Shown: in pieces, positions 1 through 6,474 of the stretch
How the letters are laid out: the number at the start of each line of letters is the position of its first letter
Numbering within the stretch: position 1 is the stretch's first letter
Source: Bacteroidaceae bacterium
Lineage (GTDB): Bacteria > Bacteroidota > Bacteroidia > Bacteroidales > Bacteroidaceae
Length of the DNA: 10,314 bases
NCBI GenBank assembly: GCA_016302435.1
Contig: JAEDNQ010000078.1
Span: 1-10,314, forward strand
Reading direction: 5' to 3'
Notes under the pieces: model-generated
What the model was told of the DNA's origin: nothing
Seen by the model: only the letters and a program-made list of their open reading frames with translations
Databases searched by the model: none
Program-made: the position numbers and the translations under genes

Positions 1-129
1 TTGGTCGATGGTGTCTTCTTCGGGACATTTCCCTTCGAGTATGTCCTCACCGTTGGACTCTGCCGGGGCATGTGTGAGTCCTTCTTCTCTTGGTGCTGTG
101 CTGTTGTCGTATATGTTGTTTATGTCCAT
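1..129 (-). CDS. N-terminus of a partial gene, probably RluA-family pseudouridine synthase
   Basis: An open frame starts with ATG at 129 (minus) and stays open for 43 codons to the window edge, so only the N-terminus is present. It begins MDINNIYDNS and is acidic and low in hydrophobic residues (many D/E, including EDILEG and CPEEDT), with no signal peptide or membrane segment. It starts 7 bp after the stop of the PASTA gene and is surely co-transcribed with it. No catalytic motif is inside the window. The RluA assignment is inference from the gene order seen in Bacteroidales (PASTA protein followed by an RluA-type 23S rRNA pseudouridine synthase, then D-Ala-D-Ala ligase) and from the acidic N-terminal extension usual in that group. 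A second ATG overlaps the PASTA stop (137-135) but is closed after five codons, so it is not the start. Confidence 0.55.
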   Translation of the reverse strand, partial: MDINNIYDNSTAPREEGLTHAPAESNGEDILEGKCPEEDTIDQ

Positions 130-136
130 GGCTTCA

Positions 137-769
137 TTACAATCCGAAGTTGTCGTCTATCTCCACATCTGCGTCTGTGTCATGGTATCCTGAGTCGACC
201 ATTGTAGAGTCGACTTCTCCTCCGCCCACAATGATGGTGACAGGTCTGTCTCTTGGTATGAGGTCTCCAGCTTTTATCTCTTTGCCTCTCTGCTTGACGC
301 CGATGACGAGGTCGAGTGGCATGCCTTCGACTATTTCGTGTGGGGTGAGTCTGAGGCCAAGGCTCTTGAGGGTGGACTCAGCTTCGCGCAGTGAACCGTG
401 GCTGACCACGTCTGGCATCTTGATGAGGGGAGCGTTGTGTGCGGCTATGGTCAGATAGATGACTCTGCCTCCCTTGACTTCATATCCTGCTCTGGGTGTC
501 TGGTCGAGAACGGAGCCTGGCATGGCATACTTGTTGTAAGTGGAGTCGTTGACGACGGCTACCAGCTGTCGGTCCTTGAGCATGGAGCTGGCCTCTCTGA
601 CGGTCTTGCCGATGACGCTGGGCACTTCAATCTTCTCACCGTGGTGGGTGAAGGAGTCGAGCATATAGAATGCTATCACGGGCACGGCTATGAGGAGTGT
701 GACCATCAGGGCTACGTTGACCCAGAAGAATTTGCTGGTCTTGCCTTTGAAGAATGCTTTTATTGACAT
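137..769 (-). CDS. Membrane-anchored PASTA-domain protein without kinase domain
   Basis: The product is 210 residues. It has a short basic cytoplasmic N-terminus (MSIKAFFKGKTSKF), one transmembrane helix at about residues 15-37, and an extracytoplasmic part. The latter has two PASTA-like repeats, about 47-110 (opening IEVPSVIGKTVREA, then a LDQTPRAG turn) and about 115-190 (opening IKMPDVVSHGSLREAE, ending PVTIIVG). The tail, about 191-210, is acidic. PASTA domains in Firmicutes and Actinobacteria sit on Ser/Thr kinases or penicillin-binding proteins and bind peptidoglycan fragments or beta-lactams; here there is no kinase or transpeptidase domain. A role in envelope or cell-wall sensing is inference. 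It is transcribed from its own promoter (838-868) and leads an operon with the gene at 129-1. Confidence 0.9.
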   Translation of the reverse strand: MSIKAFFKGKTSKFFWVNVALMVTLLIAVPVIAFYMLDSFTHHGEKIEVPSVIGKTVREASSMLKDRQLVAVVNDSTYNKYAMPGSVLDQTPRAGYEVKGGRVIYLTIAAHNAPLIKMPDVVSHGSLREAESTLKSLGLRLTPHEIVEGMPLDLVIGVKQRGKEIKAGDLIPRDRPVTIIVGGGEVDSTMVDSGYHDTDADVEIDDNFGL

Positions 770-837
770 TGGATTTTTTTGGGGTGGTTGTGTCTAAGTG
801 GGTAATATCTGTTGTATATATATATTAAATATGTGTG

Positions 838-868
838 CAAAGGTACGTCAAATCACAGACAACACAAA
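838..868 (-). promoter_or_regulatory. Bacteroidetes-type promoter of the PASTA gene
   Basis: Read on the minus strand there is a -33 element TTTG (868-865), a 19-bp spacer, and a -7 element TACCTTTG (845-838) that continues into CAC. Both elements match the Bacteroidetes primary sigma consensus exactly. Transcription would start near 831, giving a leader of about 60 nt before the ATG at 769. The leader includes an AT-rich alternating stretch (814-831). Confidence 0.75.
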
Positions 869-896
869 ATAAATGCGCTCTTTTTTGCGTCTGTGA
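853..896. repeat. 8-bp inverted repeat straddling the PASTA promoter -33 element
   Basis: TCACAGAC (853-860) and its exact reverse complement GTCTGTGA (889-896) are separated by 28 bp. One arm lies in the promoter spacer and the -33 TTTG (865-868) lies between the arms. The arrangement could be an operator, or a long-loop hairpin past the rpmH terminator. The loop is long, so chance is possible. Confidence 0.35.
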
Positions 897-943
897 CATA
901 GATGATGGCTTGCTTGGAGCTCTTGCGAGTGAATTTGGGGTAA

Positions 944-978
944 CAAAAAAGCAGAAGCTTCTGATGTGCTCCTGCTTT
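944..978 (-). terminator. Rho-independent terminator of rpmH
   Basis: On the minus strand AAAGCAGGAGC (978-968) pairs with GCTTCTGCTTT (958-948), 11 pairs with one G-U, around a 9-nt loop. A run of T (950-945) follows. It lies 22 bp after the rpmH stop and separates rpmH from the PASTA promoter. Confidence 0.8.
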
Positions 979-1000
979 CTGTATTGCTTTCGGCTATGTT

Positions 1001-1156
1001 TTATTTGCCGTGGTGCTCGCTTGAAACTGTGAGTGACTTGCGACCCTTTCTGCGGCGTGCGCTGAGTACGCGACGTCCATTGGCTGTTTGCATACGGAGA
1101 CGGAATCCGTGCTTGTTAATCCTCTTTCTGTTGTGAGGCTGGAATGTTCTTTTCAT
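1001..1156 (-). CDS. rpmH: Large-subunit ribosomal protein L34 (bL34)
   Basis: The gene is 52 codons including the stop, and the 51-residue product is strongly basic. It begins MKRTFQPHNRKRINKHGFR and continues with RMQTANGRRVLSARRRKGRK, which are the conserved L34 blocks (the usual family form is MKRTFQPS..KR.R.HGFR.RM.T..GR.VL..RR.KGR). The C-terminal extension, SLTVSSEHHGK, is typical of Bacteroidetes L34. The protein is a structural part of the 50S subunit that contacts 23S rRNA. In many phyla rpmH lies next to dnaA/rnpA; here it is divergent from efp, an arrangement known in Bacteroidales. It has its own promoter (1379-1409), an unusually long leader of about 215 nt, and its own terminator, so it is monocistronic. 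The family match and length are clear from the sequence. Confidence 0.96.
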   Translation of the reverse strand: MKRTFQPHNRKRINKHGFRLRMQTANGRRVLSARRRKGRKSLTVSSEHHGK

Positions 1157-1378
1157 TTTTCGTTTACTTTGTTTATTTGTAATTTATTCTTTTATTTCTG
1201 TTTTGATGACTTGGGTGGCTTTGTTTTGTTGTCTGTTTCGTCGTCTCATGCAGTCTTGTCGTCTCCTTGCAAGCCCCTATTGTCTCAATTGGGCACTTGG
1301 GATTTTTTACTGTCTGTTTTGACTACGGCACACATGTGTCCTGTGCTTAGGGCACTGTCATTTTGTTTAAAACGAGTG
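1157..1378 (-). other. Long 5' leader of rpmH
   Basis: About 215 nt lie between the predicted transcription start (near 1373) and the rpmH ATG. On the transcribed strand the leader is A-rich, especially in the last 60 nt. It contains a 21-codon open frame (1249-1184, minus), Arg-rich at the start (MRRRNRQQ), that ends 27 nt before rpmH. AAGGAG lies 13 nt upstream of its ATG. I see no strong hairpin or known riboswitch. Whether the small frame is translated is unknown. Confidence 0.45.
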
Positions 1379-1409
1379 CAAAATTAGTGAATTTCAAGAA
1401 ATCAGCAAA
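1379..1409 (-). promoter_or_regulatory. rpmH: Promoter of rpmH
   Basis: On the minus strand TTTG (1409-1406), a 19-bp spacer and TAATTTTG (1386-1379), continuing into CAC, match the Bacteroidetes -33/-7 consensus exactly. The predicted start is near 1373. Confidence 0.8.
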
Positions 1410-1436
1410 AGAAAAACCCAAAAATCACTAAGTTTT

Positions 1437-1467
1437 TTTGTCATTTTAATGATTTTACGTAATTTTG
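1437..1467 (+). promoter_or_regulatory. efp: Promoter of efp
   Basis: TTTG (1437-1440), a 19-bp spacer and TAATTTTG (1460-1467), continuing into CAC, match the Bacteroidetes consensus exactly. The predicted start is near 1474, giving a leader of about 45 nt. The -7 region is an exact mirror image of the rpmH -7 region (11 bp, 1376-1386 versus 1460-1470). Confidence 0.8.
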
Positions 1468-1518
1468 CACCCGATTTCAATGTGTAAAGAACAACATTAA
1501 TACAAAAACAAGAAACTT

Positions 1519-2088
1519 ATGGCTATTTTAGCAGGTGACATCAAGAAGAACGTATGCCTCCGCCTTGACGATGGCAAGATTTACGTAGTTATCGATTTCT
1601 TGCACGTAAAACCGGGCAAGGGAAACACTGTAATGCGCACTAAGCTCCGCAACGTGGAAGACGGACGCGTGCTAGAGCGCACATGGATCGTATCAGCTAA
1701 GCTGGACGACGTGCAGGTATCACACCAGCAGTTCCAGTACCTCTATAAGGAGGGTGAAGACCTTGTCTTCATGAACACAGAGACATACGAGCAAGTCAAC
1801 ATCTCCAAGGACGTCATCACCGGCGGAGACTTCCTCAAGGAGGGAGAGACTATGGTCATGGCTTCTATCGATGATTCAACTGGCACAATCCTCACAGCTG
1901 AGGCTCCAGTGAAGGTTGTGCTTCAGGTGACATACACCGAGCCAGGACTTAAGGGCGACACTGCAACCAACGCTACAAAGCCAGCTACGCTCGAGACAGG
2001 TGTCGAGATTCGCGTGCCACTCTTCATCAATGAGGGTGACATGATAGAGGTTGACACTCGTGACGGTTCTTACGTCACACGCAAGTAA
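1519..2088 (+). CDS. efp: Translation elongation factor P
   Basis: The product is 189 residues, the usual EF-P length. EF-P binds between the P and E sites of the ribosome and relieves stalling at consecutive prolines. Three beta-barrel domains are expected: an N-terminal KOW-like domain (about 1-63), a central OB domain (about 66-128) and a C-terminal OB domain (about 130-188). The loop that reaches the peptidyl-transferase centre is KPGKGNT, with Lys34 at the position modified in E. coli. The EF-P signature K-x-A-x4-G-x2-I-x-V-P-x2-I-x2-G is present at residues 154-173. The central motif YTEPGLKGDTATN is typical of Bacteroidetes EF-P. The ATG at 1519 gives the normal N-terminus. I see no epmA/epmB-like modification gene in the window. 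The gene is monocistronic, with its own promoter and terminator. Confidence 0.97.
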   Translation: MAILAGDIKKNVCLRLDDGKIYVVIDFLHVKPGKGNTVMRTKLRNVEDGRVLERTWIVSAKLDDVQVSHQQFQYLYKEGEDLVFMNTETYEQVNISKDVITGGDFLKEGETMVMASIDDSTGTILTAEAPVKVVLQVTYTEPGLKGDTATNATKPATLETGVEIRVPLFINEGDMIEVDTRDGSYVTRK

Positions 2089-2128
2089 GAGCAAGCTGCT
2101 GCATGAGCAGACGCTGAATGTGAAAAAT

Positions 2129-2155
2129 AAGGTAGGGGAAACCCTGCCTTTTTTT
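2129..2155 (+). terminator. Rho-independent terminator of efp
   Basis: AAGGTAGGG (2129-2137) pairs with CCCTGCCTT (2142-2150), 9 pairs with one G-U, closed by a GAAA tetraloop. Five or more T follow. It lies 40 bp after the efp stop. Confidence 0.88.
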
Positions 2156-2205
2156 GTTTGCCAATACTCAATTTCGGTGTCCTCAGCCATTTTATGTCCA
2201 ATATT

Positions 2206-2237
2206 CTTGGTCGTTTCAACTGAAAACTGTACCTTTG
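2206..2237 (+). promoter_or_regulatory. Promoter of the SNF2 helicase gene
   Basis: The -7 element TACCTTTG (2230-2237), continuing into CAC, is a perfect match. The -33 element is weaker (CTTG, 2206-2209) at a 20-bp spacing. The predicted start is near 2243, about 25 nt before the ATG at 2268, and this decides the start codon of the gene downstream. Confidence 0.65.
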
Positions 2238-2267
2238 CACATTCACACAGCTACGATTACTAACATC

Positions 2268-5200
2268 ATGAGATTTGACAGATACAACAACCTGAGCGAC
2301 GAAGCGCAGAAACTGCTATGCTATATGGCCTATTGCGGCTATGGGATAGACAAGCGCATGGATGAACATTTTGAGATCATCCGCAAGGATGCCTTCCCTA
2401 CTTTCGAGGGAGAAAAAGCCCTCGAAGAACTCATCCAGATAGGTGTCATACGCAACGAGGGACGGAACTGGAAGAACAATTCCATCCGGTATGTCTTCAA
2501 TGAAGACGACTTTGCCCCCGCACTTATGTTTCTCAATGTGGAGAAGCCAAAGACTATCAAGGCGTTTCTGAAGAAGACGAAGAAGAGACGTAACGAAGAG
2601 TTTGATGTCATCAGATATTCTATAGAGGTGCTCGTCGACAGCAATTTCGCTGCTTGCAACACAGCTTACAGCATACCAAAGGAACATGCGCCGCTTCTTT
2701 TCAGCGTTACAGCCGAACCACAGTTCAGGTCTCTCTTTGAGAATCTGTCCAACGAGACTTTTGTGGCTGTCTTCAGCCAGCTGCCTTCACACCTCATTGA
2801 AAACGACATCAAGGTTGACATCACGCTACCTATACAGCTCATCACGACGTTCAACCTTATAGCAGAGACTACGCGCAACAAGCTCATGTGCGAGCTTGAG
2901 CTCTATTCATACATTGCCTTCGGACAGATGCCAGGCAATGGCTTTTACTCTAACATATCGTCAGGATATACCCTCGGAGGACTGCACAGCCTCTATGCAA
3001 ACAAGTATATGGAAGCTGCCAAATGGATTAACGCTGCCCTCAAATTCCAGCAGAGCGAGAAGGGAAGCAAGGACTTCTTTGCCAATCCGCTCCTGACGTT
3101 CTATCTCATCATCATTTATATCGCTGCCGCCAATGCTAAGGAACCCGGACAAGCTAATATCAGTCTGGCATGCAAGGAAAGGATTGAAAGCCTCCTTGCC
3201 AATAGCGAGTTTGTGTCCGAACCGTCATTCCTGCCAGCAAAGATATTGGCTGAAGACTTCTGTCATGTCAACACCACTCTTCATAAGGAACAGATACTGG
3301 CCATGTATAAGGATGCAGAGATATACCGACGCCCTGTCCTCTTCCGCCATCTGGCCTTCATGCTCGCCAACTATCTGGGCTTCTCTACTGCCAATATGGA
3401 TAGTAAGGCATGCACACCGCGTCTGGCCATGCTCCGATTTGAGATGAGCAAATACCTGCCTCTCGACTCTGCCGACAAGCAGAAACTCCAAGGCCTATTT
3501 GGCGTCGGGCCCATCCTGCCTTCTCAGTACCATGAGGCTCAGTGGAAATCTGTGCTCAACGAACTCCTGGAGTCTGCTGACAATGACTTCGCCTCTCTTG
3601 CCGAACAGACTGAAAGACTTATATACGTCAGAGAATCAAGCGAAACCAATGTCGTCCAGATACGCGAGCAGGTAAGGCAGAAAAATGGCTCATGGAGCTT
3701 GGGTAAGCGCATCAGCGAGATAAGGTACAGGGCGGGAGGTCTTGACTACATGACCAATGCCGACCGACGCATACTCGATAAACTCATCCATAGCCAGCGC
3801 AAGGAACTGGTATTGGAAGATGTCATAGAGGAGATGGTGACAGAAAACAGACTCTTCATCGGCTCCGCACCACCATACGAACAGGTGACAGTGACGTTAG
3901 ACCGCCCTTATCTCATAGTGGAAAACGATGGAGAACAGTTCGTCGTCAAGTCCAACGTACCCATCAGCAAAGCCAAGGACGACCTTATCATCATCGAGGA
4001 GTCGGCTACACAGTATAGCATAATCAACATACCTCGAGAGATAAGAGGATATTATGTCAAACTGCTGCAGCTAAGCACACTGCCGCTTGAGGCGGAAGAT
4101 GCTCTTCGCCAGTTCCTCAACAAGATAGGAGGAAAGGTCGAGCTCCACTCCTCGCTCATTGAGGGGGGAAGCACTCTCCCTATGGTCGACGGACTGTGGA
4201 GTATCGGATTCCGACTCGTGCCGAAAAACAATGGCAACTGGGAAGTGCGCACCTTTGTCAAGCCGCTCTCAGGTGGCAAGCGCACCTATTCTCCAGGAAG
4301 GGGTGATGACATCGTCATCGATGAGAACAGTGAAGGACGATACCGCATCAAGCGAAACCTCGAAATGGAGGAGTCCAACATGGAGATTGTCACAGCTCTG
4401 TGGGACGAATTGGGACACGAGTTTGAGGAAAGAGGCACTTATCCTCCAGAGTTCGTGCTGAGGCTGATGATGCTCATTCAGGACAACCCCGACTCGTTCT
4501 ATGCCGAATGGCCAGAAGGACAGCAGTTTAAAGTGAAGAACCTCCGCAAGGGGGCAGCATCCTGGAGTGGCGTGATGAAACAGCGAGGACAGTGGTTTGA
4601 CATTGAAGGTGACATCTTTATCGATGAGTCAACACGCATAAGCATAAGCCAACTTCTTGAACTTGTCGGAAAAAGCGAGGGCAAGTATGTCAAAATCAGC
4701 GATGACGAATTTCTCGTCATCAGCGATACCCTGCGCAAGCAGCTCGCTGCTCTCGATGCCATCGTCTCTCGTGAAAAAGGCGGAATAAAGATTTCGCCTT
4801 TCAGTGCAGCTCTCTTTGGCAACGAACTTCTGCATGGCGACATAGAGTTCACCCTCGACGAAAACATCAAAGCCACACGTGAGAAGATACTCCAATGCTC
4901 CGACTACTCACCAGAAGTGCCTTCAGTGCTCAATGCTACCCTGCGTCCTTACCAGCTCGACGGCTTCAGATGGATGGCACGTCTCAACAGTTGGGGTGCA
5001 GGTGCCCTGCTCGCCGATGACATGGGTCTCGGCAAGACTTTACAGTCCATCGCCTTCCTCCTCCTAAAGAGGTTTGACGGACCTTCACTCGTCGTGGCTC
5101 CTGCATCAGTAGCCCCCAACTGGAAGAGTGAGATAGAAAAGTTCGCTCCTACGCTCAATGTGCAGATACTCAACTTCGCCCAAGACCGACAGCAACTGGT

Positions 5201-6305
5201 TGAACATGCGAAAGCAGGCGATGTCATCATATTAACTTACGGCATACTGCTCAGCATCCAAGACCTCATCACGTCCAAGGAATGGAACGTGGCGTGTCTC
5301 GACGAGGCGCATATCATCAAGAACCGAGGTGCAAAGACCAGTGCGGCAGCCATGAAGATCAAGGCAAAAAACCGCATCATGCTCACAGGTACTCCTGTAC
5401 AAAACCACCTCGGCGAACTCTGGAACCTCTTTCAGTTCGTCAATCCAGGGCTGCTTGGCTCCTACGAGCAATTCTCCCGAAAGTTCATCATACCGATAGA
5501 GGGGTATAAGGACAAGGAGAAGCAAGAACTGCTCGACACGCTTGTGCATCCGTTCATGCTGCGACGCACCAAACAGTCAGTGCTCAAGGAACTGCCAGAG
5601 AAGACTGAGATATATCAGGATGTCGAACTCACCAAGGATGAGCTCGCCATTTATGAGAGCATACGCATCCGTGCTGAGAAGCTCCTCAATGACAACAGAG
5701 GAGATGTCAACATGAACGTCCTTGCCGAGATAACACGACTGAGACAGGCAGCATGCAGTGCCGAACTCATCGAGCCAAAGTGGGTAGGGGAGTCATCAAA
5801 GATAACCACTCTCACCGAACTCCTGCAAGGTGTCATCGAAGGAGGCAACAGAGCACTCGTGTTCAGCCAGTTCGTCAGCTTCTTCAATGTCGTCAAGCGT
5901 GAGCTGGACAAGCGTCATGTGGACTACTTCTACATCGATGGCAGTGTGCCTGTCAAGAAGCGCACAGAGATGGTAGCCGCCTTCCAGAATGGTGAAAAGT
6001 CTGTCTTCCTCATCAGTCTCAAGGCAGGAGGCCTCGGCCTCAATCTCACAGGGGCGAACTATGTCTTCCATCTCGACCCATGGTGGAACCCCGCCATCGA
6101 GCAGCAGGCCACCGACCGTGCTTACCGTATAGGTCAGAATCAGGCCGTCACCGTCTACCACCTCGTCAGCAAGCACACCATTGAGGAGAAAATCATACGA
6201 CTCCACGAGACGAAACGCGAACTGGCGGAAAATATCCTCGAAGGCACAGATATCAGCTACAAGCTCACAGGCGCAGAACTCCTGGACATGCTACGCCCCG
6301 ACTAA
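2268..6305 (+). CDS. SNF2-family DEAH-box ATPase/helicase (large, bacterial type)
   Basis: The product is 1345 residues if translation starts at ATG 2268 (MRFDRYNNLSDEAQ). The frame is open upstream to 2154, but that part lies before the predicted transcription start and overlaps the efp terminator. The C-terminal third is a complete SNF2 ATPase. Motif I is DDMGLGKT (917-924, Lys923), motif II is DEAH (1012-1015) and motif III is LTGTP (1039-1043). Motif IV is ALVFSQF (1196-1202), motif V is SLKAGGLGLN (1250-1259) and motif VI is QQATDRAYRIGQ (1279-1290, with Arg1284 and Arg1287). Such proteins translocate on double-stranded DNA and remodel protein-DNA or RNA polymerase complexes. Residues about 770-860 (QRGQWFDIEGDIFID, then ISQLLELV...YVKISDDEFLVI) resemble the bacterial SNF2-associated region. 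Residues 1-760 are mostly helical and I cannot assign them; I see no SWIM zinc finger. It stands alone among housekeeping genes, so its cellular job (repair, transcription recycling) is open. Confidence 0.93.
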   Translation: MRFDRYNNLSDEAQKLLCYMAYCGYGIDKRMDEHFEIIRKDAFPTFEGEKALEELIQIGVIRNEGRNWKNNSIRYVFNEDDFAPALMFLNVEKPKTIKAFLKKTKKRRNEEFDVIRYSIEVLVDSNFAACNTAYSIPKEHAPLLFSVTAEPQFRSLFENLSNETFVAVFSQLPSHLIENDIKVDITLPIQLITTFNLIAETTRNKLMCELELYSYIAFGQMPGNGFYSNISSGYTLGGLHSLYANKYMEAAKWINAALKFQQSEKGSKDFFANPLLTFYLIIIYIAAANAKEPGQANISLACKERIESLLANSEFVSEPSFLPAKILAEDFCHVNTTLHKEQILAMYKDAEIYRRPVLFRHLAFMLANYLGFSTANMDSKACTPRLAMLRFEMSKYLPLDSADKQKLQGLFGVGPILPSQYHEAQWKSVLNELLESADNDFASLAEQTERLIYVRESSETNVVQIREQVRQKNGSWSLGKRISEIRYRAGGLDYMTNADRRILDKLIHSQRKELVLEDVIEEMVTENRLFIGSAPPYEQVTVTLDRPYLIVENDGEQFVVKSNVPISKAKDDLIIIEESATQYSIINIPREIRGYYVKLLQLSTLPLEAEDALRQFLNKIGGKVELHSSLIEGGSTLPMVDGLWSIGFRLVPKNNGNWEVRTFVKPLSGGKRTYSPGRGDDIVIDENSEGRYRIKRNLEMEESNMEIVTALWDELGHEFEERGTYPPEFVLRLMMLIQDNPDSFYAEWPEGQQFKVKNLRKGAASWSGVMKQRGQWFDIEGDIFIDESTRISISQLLELVGKSEGKYVKISDDEFLVISDTLRKQLAALDAIVSREKGGIKISPFSAALFGNELLHGDIEFTLDENIKATREKILQCSDYSPEVPSVLNATLRPYQLDGFRWMARLNSWGAGALLADDMGLGKTLQSIAFLLLKRFDGPSLVVAPASVAPNWKSEIEKFAPTLNVQILNFAQDRQQLVEHAKAGDVIILTYGILLSIQDLITSKEWNVACLDEAHIIKNRGAKTSAAAMKIKAKNRIMLTGTPVQNHLGELWNLFQFVNPGLLGSYEQFSRKFIIPIEGYKDKEKQELLDTLVHPFMLRRTKQSVLKELPEKTEIYQDVELTKDELAIYESIRIRAEKLLNDNRGDVNMNVLAEITRLRQAACSAELIEPKWVGESSKITTLTELLQGVIEGGNRALVFSQFVSFFNVVKRELDKRHVDYFYIDGSVPVKKRTEMVAAFQNGEKSVFLISLKAGGLGLNLTGANYVFHLDPWWNPAIEQQATDRAYRIGQNQAVTVYHLVSKHTIEEKIIRLHETKRELAENILEGTDISYKLTGAELLDMLRPD

Positions 6306-6474
6306 GGCTGCCCATCAGGCCTCACACCCGTCTCCCCCTCAGGCCTCGCTTCCCTCGCGCCCGTCTCCCCTCGCTCCTCTCTCTCTTCCCGAACATCCCG
6401 CTGCCCGCCGTCTTACTCCCGGTGCGTAGCCTAAGTTATACTTTTAAATCACCACTTTTTCAACCTCAATCTTT
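6306..6474 (+). other. C-rich, G-poor intergenic tract, no clear terminator
   Basis: Positions 6306-6420 are strikingly C-rich on the plus strand, with ten runs of three or more C between 6311 and 6420. The minus strand is therefore full of G-runs and could form G-quadruplexes. TCAGGCCTC occurs at 6315-6323 and 6339-6347, and CCCGTCTCCCC at 6327-6337 and 6360-6370. No hairpin followed by a T-tract is visible after the helicase stop. Near the next gene only a weak -7-like word, TACTTTTA (6439-6446), can be found, with no TTTG at the right distance. The downstream gene may use another sigma factor or readthrough. Confidence 0.6.

Noticed and set aside
1088..1387. 99-codon plus-strand frame over the rpmH region
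   Set aside because: It is antisense to rpmH and its leader; the hydrophobic stretch comes from the A-rich leader read backwards.
2154..2267. Upstream in-frame ATG giving the helicase 38 extra residues
   Set aside because: It starts inside the T-tract of the efp terminator and before the predicted transcription start; the ATG at 2268 follows a good -7 element at a normal distance.
5796..6206. 136-codon minus-strand frame inside the helicase
   Set aside because: It overlaps SNF2 motifs IV-VI on the plus strand, which are unmistakable; shadow frame.
2268..6305. Defence system of DISARM type based on the SNF2 helicase
   Set aside because: No methylase, DrmA/B/C-like, nuclease or other defence gene is adjacent; the neighbours are efp, rpmH and secreted proteins.
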